Below, in pieces: positions 17,725 to 27,381 of a stretch of DNA of 64,000 bases (position 1 is the first letter of the stretch; each line of letters begins with the position of its first letter). The notes under the pieces are model-generated. The model worked only from the letters and a program-made list of their open reading frames with translations, did not search any database and was not told where the DNA came from. Source of the DNA: Nostoc sp. 'Peltigera membranacea cyanobiont' 210A. Lineage in GTDB: Bacteria; Cyanobacteriota; Cyanobacteriia; Cyanobacteriales; Nostocaceae. Location of the stretch: positions 475,522-539,521 of the forward strand of contig NZ_NOLJ01000005.1 of NCBI RefSeq assembly GCF_002246015.1, written 5' to 3'. Both the position numbers and the translations under genes were made by a program.

Positions 17725-19089
17725 ATGCTACTTACAGACTGGAACCACATTTTAGACAACATTTTACCTGATGAGAGTAATGAGGCGCTTATCAGCAAGA
17801 GATTTGTAGAAGACTTTATAGAGGCACTGGGATTTAATCAACAAGAGCAGGTTCCAGAATTTTCCACAGGAAATGGAACAGTAGATTTTGCTGTTCGCAA
17901 AAATACTGATGGTGATAATTTTGTGTTCTCTAAGACTAATCCCTATTTACTTGTTGAAGTTAAGGCACGAGCAACAGGTTCAGGAGCCAAGATTAATTTA
18001 TCAGAAGGCACTCCTCAATATATAAATACTAGAGAGCAAATAAAAAGATATTTACTTGCTTCTAAGTGCAATACATCTCAATGGGGAATTATTACTAATT
18101 CAGTTCATATTCAGTTATTCCGGCGACATGGAAAAGTTGTATTTCCTGCAAGTCCAAGTATTTTAATTAAAAAAGATAATATTAATGCTATTATTTCCCA
18201 TATCAAACATTTAATTTACAATCCTCCCAAAGCTTTAACTGTTTGTCTTTACAACAATAAAGGAGGTGTGGGCAAAACTACAACAACTGCTAATTTAGCA
18301 GCCACTCTTGCACAACAAGGTAAACAAGTTTTAGTAATCGACTTTGATCCACAACAAGGAGATTTAACTAAATCTCTTGGTTTACAGGTAGGAAAAATCA
18401 GCTTATATGATTGTCTATCGGATAGAGATTTAGACATTCACGATACAGTTCAACCATTTACAGTCAAATTTAAATCTGGTAAATCATTACAATTTGACGT
18501 TATTCCCGCAGATCCAAAACTGGGAAATTTTACAGAACAAGACTTAGCTACAAGAATTGAAAAGGGATCTGCTAGGTTAAAAGATGTTCTAAAAGCTTTT
18601 GTGTATGAATATGATTATATATTCATTGACTGTCCGACAAACTGGATGTTTTTTAGTCAAAGTAGTCTCTACGCCTGTGATGCTGTTTTGATACCTACAA
18701 AACACAATAATTTAGCATCCCTAGATAATGCCGCTAAAGTAATTAAAGAGTTAGTACCAAAAATTAAGGCAGTTAGACAAGATGGTGGGCCAATCGCCTT
18801 ACCTATATTTTTTAATGGTGAAAATATCACTCCTCCTCAGCTTAAAATAGCAAATCAGGAAATTGTAGCTATTATTAACAGAGAGATCAAAGCATCAAAG
18901 TTTAATTTACTTCCTTATTTTTATCCTAAGTATATAAAAGCTGACACCAACACCAATACAAAAATATTTAGTTTGCCAAGTTATGCAATTGTAGCAGGTG
19001 CAGCCTTTGCTCGAATTCCAGCAGCTTTTAAGGATTCTACTGCTGCAAAATATTATCTCGATCTAGCTAAGGAGTACTTTATTATATGA
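17725..19089 (+). CDS. PD-(D/E)xK nuclease-like domain fused to ParA-type ATPase
   Basis: A 454-residue fusion. Residues about 1-150 resemble the HsdR N-terminal / PD-(D/E)xK fold: a helical E-containing segment (FVEDFIEALGF), VDFAV with D54, then LLVEVKAR with E78-x-K80, so the catalytic triad appears intact. Residues about 168-454 are a ParA/MinD-type ATPase with the deviant Walker A motif NNKGGVGKTTT (K179, K184) and switch residues in VIDFDPQQGD; IFIDCPTN is the Walker B region. The start ATG has no strong ribosome-binding site. The stop overlaps the next gene's start (ATGA), so the two are translationally coupled. An eleven-unit repeat lies upstream. The function is not known to me; partition, plasmid-like maintenance and nucleic-acid defence all fit. 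Confidence 0.8.
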   Translation: MLLTDWNHILDNILPDESNEALISKRFVEDFIEALGFNQQEQVPEFSTGNGTVDFAVRKNTDGDNFVFSKTNPYLLVEVKARATGSGAKINLSEGTPQYINTREQIKRYLLASKCNTSQWGIITNSVHIQLFRRHGKVVFPASPSILIKKDNINAIISHIKHLIYNPPKALTVCLYNNKGGVGKTTTTANLAATLAQQGKQVLVIDFDPQQGDLTKSLGLQVGKISLYDCLSDRDLDIHDTVQPFTVKFKSGKSLQFDVIPADPKLGNFTEQDLATRIEKGSARLKDVLKAFVYEYDYIFIDCPTNWMFFSQSSLYACDAVLIPTKHNNLASLDNAAKVIKELVPKIKAVRQDGGPIALPIFFNGENITPPQLKIANQEIVAIINREIKASKFNLLPYFYPKYIKADTNTNTKIFSLPSYAIVAGAAFARIPAAFKDSTAAKYYLDLAKEYFII

Positions 19090-19883
19090 GTGATTTTGAT
19101 AATATCGGCAAACTAATGCATTTGAAGCTAACTTATATTGAGCCTGGAGAGAAGTTTTCCGAATCTGAATTTATCATCCAAGCAGCAGCAGAGTCTATCC
19201 TACAAGCTGATGGGCGAAACTGGATTCCTGTTATTGTTAAAGAAATCGGTGACTATCAATATCAAGTTGTTAGTAATCATTTTGTATATGCAGTTGCTCA
19301 ACAAGCTAAGTTAGAGCGAGTCTGGTGCATAGTCATCTCACCAGAATCTCAAAGTATTGAGCAAGCAAAAATTTTAGCTAGAGAAGTTTTACCTAAAGTA
19401 AATTTGAATACAGCATCACAGGATACTATTCTAGCTGCACTCAAATACTTAATATCAGAACCAAGTAGCGCTTTAAAGAGTGTAAATCCTATTGTTACCA
19501 CAAAACGAATTGCAGAGTCTAATCGCAAAACTTGGTCTAATTTTAACCCAATTCTTACCTTGAGGTGTGGAATTACTAAAGGCAAAAAGTTGGATGCTCT
19601 TGCAAAAGTATTTTTTCTCTCACCATTACAAGCTTTACCACAGTTACCCCCACCAGAAGTTGTGAGTATTAAATCTGCATCAAGAGATGAAGTATTTATT
19701 CGTTTGAGTTATTTATCAAAATCTCAAATAGATGGCTTTGAAGCTATTGATATAGAAAAATCATCTGATATTATATTCAGCGCTAGTAAAGGCAAGTGGA
19801 AAAGCTTAAATCCTATCTCTAAACTTGAATGTGGCATTGATACTACAAAAATCAAGGCTCTTAAGAAAGTGTTTAGTCTTTAA
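19086..19883 (+). CDS. ParB-like partner protein with duplicated C-terminal domain
   Basis: A 265-residue protein whose start overlaps the ParA-fusion stop. Residues about 12-90 look like a ParB/Srx-type fold (predicted IIQAAAESIL helix, then NWIPVIVKE, YQVVSNHFVYAVA and VWCIVIS). The C-terminal part is a tandem duplication: about 107-178 and 194-265 both run from N/K-(T/S)AS-x-D through W-x-x-(F/L)NPI-x-x-L-x-CGI to K-x-x-AL-x-KVF-x-L. No helix-turn-helix of the usual ParB kind is obvious; the repeated unit may bind DNA instead. It ends 2 bases from the convergent rtcA gene, with no room for a separate terminator. Confidence 0.65.
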   Translation: MSDFDNIGKLMHLKLTYIEPGEKFSESEFIIQAAAESILQADGRNWIPVIVKEIGDYQYQVVSNHFVYAVAQQAKLERVWCIVISPESQSIEQAKILAREVLPKVNLNTASQDTILAALKYLISEPSSALKSVNPIVTTKRIAESNRKTWSNFNPILTLRCGITKGKKLDALAKVFFLSPLQALPQLPPPEVVSIKSASRDEVFIRLSYLSKSQIDGFEAIDIEKSSDIIFSASKGKWKSLNPISKLECGIDTTKIKALKKVFSL

Positions 19884-19885
19884 TT

Positions 19886-20935
19886 TTATCCACCAATTAC
19901 AGGTATTACCGACACGATTTTCTCGGCTTCATTTACCCTAATCTGCGCCAACCCAAATTGTTCAATTACGGCTGCATTCGTCGTTAAATGTCTACTTACC
20001 TCAGCCACCCGGTAATGACTTTCCTGTGAAGCTAAAGCAGCTGGCAATAATAGCTGATCTGCTAAATGTTCATCCACTGGTGCGCCGGTGTAATGAAACT
20101 CAAGCAGTTGCTGACAAGCAATCTCTGCAACTGTTTCCGCCGACAACCGCAAACGCCCAAATCCACCAAATCCAGTTAAACTATTCTGATACTCAGCAGT
20201 TAAAAAAATACCCGCCCCAGGTGCTACACCTCTTTCTCTTAAGGTCTGTACAGTAACCTTTAAATGGGCCTCCCGTAACAAATTCTCCGCACGATTCGCC
20301 ATCCGTTGCGGAATATGGGAAGGCAATTCCGTCACCACTGCTAATCCCCGCACCTGTTGTAAATCGCCTCGTTCCAACAAGTCGATCCCACCGAGTTTAC
20401 CACCGCCATCTACCTGTAACTCTACCTCTCCCCCACCTTGGGGATACCACCCCCAAGCGCCTAACTTGACTTGGGCTTCTACACCCATGCGTTGCAGTAT
20501 GGGCAGATAAACTTGCTCAATGTACGTCGCTGTCGGGCTAAAGTTTACATGAGTTCCACCCTTTAGTGTCACCAGAGAATTTCCAGATGCTAATGCCAAA
20601 GGTAAAAGAATTGTCTGTAAAACTAGAGCGATCGCACCCGCAGAACCACCTTGTTGTGCTTTACTAACATCAAAGGTATAAATTCCCGCTTGCACCGCAC
20701 TACCTGGGATGAATTCCAGCAGCATTGAACCCAAAGCATCACCCCGTAGTTGGGCATTACAAATTCTCGCCGCCGCCCTAACTGCTGTTAAGTGTTGTGC
20801 TGCTAATCCTGGCTTTTTGCGTCCAGCGCGAATGCCTGTAATTCGTATGGGTTCACCGGTGATGGCGGCTAGGCTTAAGGAAGTGCGAAGAACTTGTCCG
20901 CCTCCCTCTCCGTAGGAACCGTCAATTTCAATCAT
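19886..20935 (-). CDS. rtcA: RNA 3'-terminal phosphate cyclase
   Basis: Converts RNA 3'-phosphate ends to 2',3'-cyclic phosphates using ATP through a covalent AMP-histidine. The protein is 349 residues, the usual length. It opens with MIEIDGSYGEGGGQVLRTSL, the family signature, has RAGRKKPGLAAQHL and GGTHVNFSPT, and ends with the catalytic block VDEHLADQLLLPAAL containing the active histidine. No rtcB partner is adjacent. It is convergent with the ParB-like gene. Confidence 0.95.
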   Translation of the reverse strand: MIEIDGSYGEGGGQVLRTSLSLAAITGEPIRITGIRAGRKKPGLAAQHLTAVRAAARICNAQLRGDALGSMLLEFIPGSAVQAGIYTFDVSKAQQGGSAGAIALVLQTILLPLALASGNSLVTLKGGTHVNFSPTATYIEQVYLPILQRMGVEAQVKLGAWGWYPQGGGEVELQVDGGGKLGGIDLLERGDLQQVRGLAVVTELPSHIPQRMANRAENLLREAHLKVTVQTLRERGVAPGAGIFLTAEYQNSLTGFGGFGRLRLSAETVAEIACQQLLEFHYTGAPVDEHLADQLLLPAALASQESHYRVAEVSRHLTTNAAVIEQFGLAQIRVNEAEKIVSVIPVIGG

Positions 20936-21080
20936 GGGCGATTATTGGAATGTTGGATTTTGGGTTATCCCCACGGCTGTTAAAATCAAACCACAAATTA
21001 TAAACGCCCAGCAACTAGCTTTTTGGATGTAGGTTACACAAATATACAGAGAAATTTCTGATATATGTTTCTGTAGTTTG

Positions 21081-22427
21081 CTAATTTTGAATTTGGAATT
21101 GAAGAACCTTGCTTTTACCGGGGTTCATCAACCCATAAGGATCGACTATTTCTTTAAATTTTAACTGTTCAGGATCGATAACTTTTCTGCCGCCGTCTTC
21201 AATAATATACGTATGAGGATTAGCAATACTCACACCCTGTTCTTCGTGATAGCGGATAATTTCATTGAGGCGTTCTTCTGTGGTGTAGCGCACAAGTTGC
21301 AATGCACCAGGAACTACGACACCATTCACCCGAAAAAATTCTAAATGCATCATTACCTCATCGCCGAAATAATTATACATCTGCTCTACTAGTTGCAAAC
21401 TGCCATCATTAGGAAAGAGACTTTGTAAGTATGTAATACCAGCATCTACACTCCGGGCAAGCAAGGTAGTGTGGTTCCAGCTAAATTCCGCTAAATGTGT
21501 ACCTTTGGCTGCTTCCTCGGCTGATTTTTTATATGTAATCAGACCGCCGTATTGCTGCACCAAAGCCGATAAGAATTCCAAACTCGGTTCAGAAATGATC
21601 AAGAATACTGAGTGAGTCCCTTCAGGAATATACTCTTGTACTGCGTGAAAATATTGGGAAATTGGGGATGCAAAGACAGAAATCAACTTCTTAATCATGC
21701 CATCAGCATTGCCAATTGCCTGACCAAACTTTGCTGCTGTCATAAAGTCATCAAAGGTGACAATGACTTCTGCCCAAGGATAAGCCGGCCCTAAAGGAAT
21801 TTCGACTTCAGTGATAATCCCATTAATTCCCCAAGCATGATTTACCTTTTGGACATCATCGCCGCGTAATGCGATCGCACGGGGTTCATCTTCTACAGTT
21901 ATCACTCGCAATGCTAAGATATTACCGCGATCGCCTAGTAACCCATATTGGATCGAGCCAATACCGCCACTTCCCCCAGCAATAAATCCGCCAATTGTCG
22001 CAGTGCGGTACGTGGAGGGTGCCATACGGATTTCCCAGCCGATTTCTCGTGTTTTTTTATCCAAAGCTGCCAACTTCACCCCAGCTTCTACCCTCGCCAC
22101 CCCTGGTTTTACCCAAAGAATCTCTTGCAAGCGCGTCATATCTAAAATTACGCCACCGTGCAACGGTACACATTGCCCATAATTCCCAGTTCCCGCACCT
22201 CGCACAGTTACAGGTATACGATGTTTTGCACAGGCAGCTGCAACTTTTAAAACCTCTGCTTCATTCGCGGGACGCACTACGATATCCCCAACTTTTCCCT
22301 CTAGTTTCGACACTAACACGGGGCTAAAAGTGTGATAATCCTGGGATAATTTTGCTACTTGGGTAGAGTCGGTAATAGTTTCTATGCCTTCTAGAGAATT
22401 AATCAGAGCATCTAATTTTGTAGTCAT
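21081..22427 (-). CDS. FAD-binding oxidase, glycolate oxidase GlcD-like
   Basis: Flavoprotein dehydrogenase of 448 residues of the FAD_binding_4 (PCMH) family. The FAD-binding part is at about 40-220 (VRPANEAEVLKV, VTVRGAGTGNYGQ, and the glycine-rich GGFIAGGSGGIGSIQYG). The rest is a shorter C-terminal cap than in canonical GlcD, ending with IVDPYGLMNPGK, a family hallmark. The substrate is probably a 2-hydroxy acid, but the sequence does not show which. A palindromic repeat lies directly upstream of the start. Confidence 0.82.
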   Translation of the reverse strand: MTTKLDALINSLEGIETITDSTQVAKLSQDYHTFSPVLVSKLEGKVGDIVVRPANEAEVLKVAAACAKHRIPVTVRGAGTGNYGQCVPLHGGVILDMTRLQEILWVKPGVARVEAGVKLAALDKKTREIGWEIRMAPSTYRTATIGGFIAGGSGGIGSIQYGLLGDRGNILALRVITVEDEPRAIALRGDDVQKVNHAWGINGIITEVEIPLGPAYPWAEVIVTFDDFMTAAKFGQAIGNADGMIKKLISVFASPISQYFHAVQEYIPEGTHSVFLIISEPSLEFLSALVQQYGGLITYKKSAEEAAKGTHLAEFSWNHTTLLARSVDAGITYLQSLFPNDGSLQLVEQMYNYFGDEVMMHLEFFRVNGVVVPGALQLVRYTTEERLNEIIRYHEEQGVSIANPHTYIIEDGGRKVIDPEQLKFKEIVDPYGLMNPGKSKVLQFQIQN

Positions 22428-22444
22428 AATATATCCTTTTTTTT

Positions 22445-22527
22445 TAACGCAAAAGAACGCAAAGGAACGCAGAGGAGTTAATTCTCTGCGAACCTTTGCG
22501 CTTCCCTCTGCGCCCCTCTGCGTTTTA
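22445..22527. repeat. palindromic repeat of AACGCAAAGG-type units
   Basis: Units AACGCAAAAG, AACGCAAAGG and AACGCAGAGG are followed after a short AT loop by their complements (CTCTGCG, CCTTTGCG, CCCTCTGCG, CCTCTGCGTT). Together they form one large imperfect cruciform just upstream of the FAD oxidase start. The remainder of the gap (to 22783) shows no gene. Confidence 0.65.
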
Positions 22528-22783
22528 AAATTTTAACTCTCATGTTTCACAGAACGTTCATGCCACTTATACCAATTCTGTATGAAGATGCGCCAAAATA
22601 GAAGATGGTGCATTGGATAGAAGAGTTATGGTTATGAGATGGGAGCAACGCAAAAAAGTTAAATCGGGTTGAATTCTCAGTTATACAGCTAGAGCAATCT
22701 CCACATCTCCCAAAGTTCTGAGCGCTATCTTACAAGGCATCCTGTGGGAAGCCGCAGAATCTTCTGATTATGTGAAACTAAAA

Positions 22784-24493
22784 CTAAAAACTAAAAGTAC
22801 TCCGCAGAATGCCGATAGTAACTGAGTCACTATCTGGTGTGTTACCAGGCTGGATAAGATGAATTATCCCTGGTGTAATACTGATATTATCTGTTAGCTG
22901 AAAACGATAAAATGCCTCAATTTGAGTGGTCGTACCTGGTTGTCCACCTGCACGTCCTAAACCTGTATTGATAAAATCAGGGACATTATTCCCTATAGAT
23001 AAGTCACTACTAGTGATTTTAGGAGGTTGACCGACATAAATTCCTCCTAAATTTCCTTTAGCAAATAAATCAGGGAAATTTAGAAACACCATATAATTTG
23101 TCGTTTCTACACTTCCTGATTGCCCAGGAATATAAGATTTAGTATAACCACCCCACGCACCTGCACTAATACGGGGAGAAATTTGCCAAGTGAGAGTTGC
23201 ACCCACACCGTTAGTTTGTAGCGGTGCTGATTTTCCGGTAGTCGTATTAACTGTAGTTAAGCATTCATCACCAACAAAGGTTAGCAAACAACCATCTGAA
23301 GCGTAATTATTAACGTAATACAAACTTAAATCTAGAGTATCGGTTGGTGTCAGCAGTAATTGCACACCTGTAGTGGTGGTTCCATCAAATAAACCGCTAC
23401 CTTTACCGGGATTTCCTGGTAGATAACTAGTATAAATTGCTTGTAAACTAGCACGTTTAGCAAATTGCCAATCAATAGCTATACCGCCGTGACCATATCC
23501 CATATTTAAAATTGGGTTTCTTTGGGCAAAATAAGATAATGGCCCGGTTGCAGCACTTTCTACCCGATTGGGGCCTCGGAAAGCAGCTGGCATACTTACG
23601 CCTTCTGTTCCTACCATTACTGCTAATTTATCTGTCACCAGCCAATGAAAATTTAGGTCACTTACAATCAAGCTATCTGTAGGAAATTCGTAGCCAAGTA
23701 AAACATCATTCCGGGAAACACTATTGGTAAATCTAGGTGTAGTTTTTCCTTTACCATCTAAAAGACCTGTAAACAAGTAACTACTGGGAGTGATTTGACT
23801 AGTTAAATACAACTGTGCCAGGGAAATAACATTAATATTTGTCCCTGCATCATCTGTATCTTTTTGTCCATCTCTAGGATTAACATCACCACGATTGTTA
23901 GTTCGTCCTTGAATGCCAACTATCAGTAGTCCACTGAGTTTAGTTGTTGTTGAGAATTGGTTGGCTTCAATTTCAGCAGTTTTGGCTTCTAAATTATCGA
24001 CACGACCCCGCAAAGTTGCTAATTCAGGAGCAAATTCTGACTGTAATTTTTGTAATATTGCTAAATCTTCGCGAGTGACTAAATCGCTGGTGGCTGTAGC
24101 GATTAATTCGTTGACTCTATCTAAACAAGCATTTACACCCGCAGCAAATTCATACCGAGTTAAGGCGCGATTACCGCGATAGTTGCTGTCTGGATAGCCG
24201 GCTATACAACCATAACGTTCTACCAAAGACTGCAAGGCTTGGAATGCCCAATCGTTGGGTTGTACATCCTTGAGTTGAGATACCGATGTAACTTGGTTCA
24301 TCGGTTCTTCTGGAGAGAAGGAGGAAGATAAGGGCATAATATTATCGCCCTTAACTCCTATCTCCTGAGTAGTTTCTGTATTGATGTACTCTTGTGCTAA
24401 TGCTTTTTGTGCAACTCCATTTATTCCCGCAATTAGTAACCATGCGAGCATCCAGGTTTTGCGATGACTGCGGCTAATAAGTCTACCTTTCAA
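22784..24493 (-). CDS. iron-uptake-type porin with SLH domain
   Basis: Outer-membrane porin of 569 residues. An N-terminal signal peptide (hydrophobic stretch AWLLIAGINGVAQKALA) is followed by one SLH domain (about 68-125: DVQPNDWAFQALQSLVERYG, GYPDSNYRGNRALTRYEFA) that anchors to peptidoglycan. A coiled coil comes next (about 135-185; LATLRGRVDNLEAKTAEIEA), then a carboxylate-porin/OprB-like beta barrel to the C-terminal aromatic (STFSF). This layout is the standard cyanobacterial SomA/SomB-like porin. Members are linked to inorganic ion and iron passage; the substrate here is inferred only. Confidence 0.88.
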   Translation of the reverse strand: MKGRLISRSHRKTWMLAWLLIAGINGVAQKALAQEYINTETTQEIGVKGDNIMPLSSSFSPEEPMNQVTSVSQLKDVQPNDWAFQALQSLVERYGCIAGYPDSNYRGNRALTRYEFAAGVNACLDRVNELIATATSDLVTREDLAILQKLQSEFAPELATLRGRVDNLEAKTAEIEANQFSTTTKLSGLLIVGIQGRTNNRGDVNPRDGQKDTDDAGTNINVISLAQLYLTSQITPSSYLFTGLLDGKGKTTPRFTNSVSRNDVLLGYEFPTDSLIVSDLNFHWLVTDKLAVMVGTEGVSMPAAFRGPNRVESAATGPLSYFAQRNPILNMGYGHGGIAIDWQFAKRASLQAIYTSYLPGNPGKGSGLFDGTTTTGVQLLLTPTDTLDLSLYYVNNYASDGCLLTFVGDECLTTVNTTTGKSAPLQTNGVGATLTWQISPRISAGAWGGYTKSYIPGQSGSVETTNYMVFLNFPDLFAKGNLGGIYVGQPPKITSSDLSIGNNVPDFINTGLGRAGGQPGTTTQIEAFYRFQLTDNISITPGIIHLIQPGNTPDSDSVTIGILRSTFSF

Positions 24494-24706
24494 TTTTTTA
24501 CACTCTGCTCACATACTTAAGTGAAGAGTGTATTCCCGATTGCCTAGCGTTCACATGGGGACATTTACGGATTTTGTCCCAAATTAGACTTAATGCTTCT
24601 GGGCAACTTTTGCAAGGGCGAGTATAACAGGGTATTGGGGAATGGGGACTGGGCACTAGGAAAGAGTTTCTCAATCCCTAATCCTCAATTCTCTAATCCC
24701 GAATCT

Positions 24707-27085
24707 ATGGCAAATCGTTCACGCAAGCTGAAGCCAAAAGCCTCTAAACTAAATCAACCTCGTGCTGGTGCGATGAAACGCGTCGTTAAAAAACCCCAGA
24801 AAAAGCTAAAACGAGGAAGTTGGTTGTCGTCAATACTAGCGATGTCTACGACGGGCTGCGCCTACGCAATTATCTTAAGTAGTGCTAGTCTAGTTATGGC
24901 TTTTGCCTGGATTAGTGTTCTCTTCATCTACAATCCAGACGAGGTAAGCTGGCTAAATAAAATTTTACCTGCATGGGCACAAATCCCCCTTGGTAAGCAC
25001 GAACGTCCCCAAACTCTCAAACAAATTCAACTCGATTTGAGTAAAAAAAACCAAATATTTGGGGAAACTCTACCTTTACATCAGGATGTGAAAACCTCAT
25101 TTTTACTACCAGTTTTTCAACAACGTGCTAATTGTCAATTTGATTGTGAAGAACTGGTGGAACTCAGGGTTTACGAGCTATCAGTTGAGTTAGAGTTTAA
25201 ATCTCAGTCAGAAAATTATTACTATCTAGCAACTCAATTACCTATAACTGGCCCAGATGAATCCTTTTTGATTTCTTCTCTGCTTGATGAAACTTCAGAA
25301 CCCCAGGATATCAGTATTCCCCTACCTTTAACTGAAGTGCAACGCTTTGAAGGTAAGACACCATCATCAGGGGTTTGGTTTGATTTGCGGGGTAAACGCC
25401 AACAAGCAGCTGGTTCCATCCACTACGGTTACGTCGTATACTACAATCCAGAACGCACGAATTTACTACAAATGTTGTCTTGGATTAGTCCTAATGGACA
25501 ATTGCCCAAATGGCAGCAGGTAACTGGTGATGGTACAAAAGAGTTAGTTGTCGATCAAACAGTAGGTTTAGAACCGCACTTACAGGTTTACCAAGTCAAA
25601 CCTCTAAAGTTATTCCTCAAACCAATTCAATTGGAGGCGATTAACCTCAAATCATCGACCTTCAAGGATTCTGGATACCAAAGTGCCCTGTCAATTGCTC
25701 GTAGTGGATTGTGGACACCAGCCTTTGAATGGTTGAAATTCATCAAGAAACAGCGCAAAGGAGTTTTACCAGAAGTAGCACAAGCGCAAATGGATTTGAT
25801 TCGCTTGCATTCTCAACTTACTAAAACTCAAGCCCAGAAAATTTGGGCAAGTCCTAGTCAAGAAGTGCTAGCAGATTTGATTGATGGCCGCTGGGAGAAA
25901 GCTTTACAGGTATTTGAAGCGTCGCCACATAATGCCCAAGAAATTGCTACTCTACTCAAAGCTGATGAAAAACGGTTGTGGAATCGCACAGTGGCGGCGT
26001 TGCAGGTGAACCCAAATAGACGAGAGGTGCAAGCTTGGTTTGCGTTGATTTTAGCAGCGCAGCGGGGAGAAGGACATGCTAATTCTTGGTTAAAGGCGCA
26101 ACCAAAAATTACCAAAGAGAACCTTGACTATATTCAAAGTTTGTTGGCAAGACTCAATGGTGAGGGTACATCGCAAATATCCTCTACTCACCTTAGTCAG
26201 ATTGTTGGTACGGTGCAACCAATTACTCAAGTTACCAATACCGAATGGCTGCAACCAAATTCCCCAGCAAATTTGAAACTTACGGATAACCAAGTTTGGT
26301 ATCAGGTGGAGGTGAGTGCATTTAATGACGGGAAACGCTGGCTAAATTTCCCCTTTGAGAATTTCAACCCACCGAAAACTGATGCCGCCAAATTTTTCTG
26401 GAAAACTTTGGGAATCACTTCTGACCCGGAAATCCAGATTATAGTGTGGTTGCCAAATGGAGAACAAAAAATTACTATCGCCGCTATCAAAGCGGTGCAA
26501 CTACGGGGTAAAGTTTTGCGCCTATTAGCTGCTGGCCCAAAAATTCCAGATAATCAAAACGATGTTCTCCAACCCAAGCCTTTAGCTTTGACCAATGCAG
26601 CACTGGAATGGGTGCAACCATCTCCTATTACTCTACGAGAACTGCATCAACAAAATCCCCAAGGGGTGAAGGTAATGCTATCGAGTCTGTGGCAATCTTT
26701 ACAAAAATCTGGTGAACTTCCGACTGGTAATATTCCTAGCTTTGAACAGATGCAGGAAAAATTGGGTGATTGGCCCGTTCAAGTGATTGATTTAACAAAT
26801 AACGCTCAATCAGAAATAATCCTGACTATCTCACCAGAAGCCATAGCATCCTTGAATCAGCCGACACCTGAAATTCAGGGAGAAAAACCAGAGCAACACC
26901 GTGACCGGACTATAATTTTGTCTGATGTAAATAAAGTCATTTACACTGATTTTACAGGAAATTACTTACAAAGACTCTCTGCGATCGCCAAGCTTTCAGG
27001 GGTGCAATCCTTAGCTTTACTGGTAGAAAATGCTCATAACTACAGTTTGAGGCGCTGGTCAGAGAAAAATCAGCGCTTTGAATAA
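24707..27085 (+). CDS. large membrane-anchored protein of unknown function
   Basis: I take the ATG at 24707 (MANRSRKLKPKASKLNQ) rather than an upstream ATG at 24593, because the intervening bases are a typical intergenic GGGGACTGG/AATCCC repeat stretch. The 792-residue product has a very basic N-terminus, one transmembrane segment (about 49-76), and then a long soluble part, probably periplasmic. That part includes a pentapeptide-free, beta-rich section (about 80-300) and a helical tetratricopeptide-like section (about 310-480; HNAQEIATLLKADEKRLW). I do not recognise a catalytic motif. A hairpin follows the stop. Confidence 0.75.
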   Translation: MANRSRKLKPKASKLNQPRAGAMKRVVKKPQKKLKRGSWLSSILAMSTTGCAYAIILSSASLVMAFAWISVLFIYNPDEVSWLNKILPAWAQIPLGKHERPQTLKQIQLDLSKKNQIFGETLPLHQDVKTSFLLPVFQQRANCQFDCEELVELRVYELSVELEFKSQSENYYYLATQLPITGPDESFLISSLLDETSEPQDISIPLPLTEVQRFEGKTPSSGVWFDLRGKRQQAAGSIHYGYVVYYNPERTNLLQMLSWISPNGQLPKWQQVTGDGTKELVVDQTVGLEPHLQVYQVKPLKLFLKPIQLEAINLKSSTFKDSGYQSALSIARSGLWTPAFEWLKFIKKQRKGVLPEVAQAQMDLIRLHSQLTKTQAQKIWASPSQEVLADLIDGRWEKALQVFEASPHNAQEIATLLKADEKRLWNRTVAALQVNPNRREVQAWFALILAAQRGEGHANSWLKAQPKITKENLDYIQSLLARLNGEGTSQISSTHLSQIVGTVQPITQVTNTEWLQPNSPANLKLTDNQVWYQVEVSAFNDGKRWLNFPFENFNPPKTDAAKFFWKTLGITSDPEIQIIVWLPNGEQKITIAAIKAVQLRGKVLRLLAAGPKIPDNQNDVLQPKPLALTNAALEWVQPSPITLRELHQQNPQGVKVMLSSLWQSLQKSGELPTGNIPSFEQMQEKLGDWPVQVIDLTNNAQSEIILTISPEAIASLNQPTPEIQGEKPEQHRDRTIILSDVNKVIYTDFTGNYLQRLSAIAKLSGVQSLALLVENAHNYSLRRWSEKNQRFE

Positions 27086-27102
27086 CGCACCCCTGACTCA
27101 AA

Positions 27103-27140
27103 TTTCCCCTTTACTCAATATTTAAATTAAAAAGGGGAAA
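27103..27140 (+). terminator. hairpin after the 792-residue membrane protein gene
   Basis: TTTCCCCTTT (27103-27112) pairs with AAAGGGGAAA (27131-27140), 17 bases past the stop. The U-rich right flank is missing on the plus strand. Confidence 0.45.
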
Positions 27141-27186
27141 AGCGTAGGCGTAGCCCGTCGTAGACATCGCTATCTACAAGACTGAC

Positions 27187-27381
27187 TTATTCTTCTTTTT
27201 GGTTGGTTTCGGCTAAACGTTGGTGCTTCAGATTTTCCAATTGCTGCAACAGAGAGTCTACCTCTGCTTGTAAATGCATCAATTTAGCTTGCTGGTCATC
27301 TTGATAATAAGACTTGGTTAACTTACTGACCCAGGCAGTCTGGGACTCGCAATCGGAAACACTAGATAAATAAGTAGGCAT
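27187..27381 (-). CDS. small coiled-coil protein of unknown function
   Basis: A 64-residue soluble protein. The C-terminal half (about 30-60: QQAKLMHLQAEVDSLLQQL, ENLKHQRL) is a strong heptad coiled coil; the N-terminus contains one cysteine. Composition and clean boundaries suggest a real cyanobacterial small protein. It is convergent with the membrane-protein gene. No function can be given. Confidence 0.6.
   Translation of the reverse strand: MPTYLSSVSDCESQTAWVSKLTKSYYQDDQQAKLMHLQAEVDSLLQQLENLKHQRLAETNQKEE

Noticed and set aside
24593-24706. Upstream start for the large membrane protein
   Set aside because: These codons are translated from common intergenic GGGGACTGG-type repeats.
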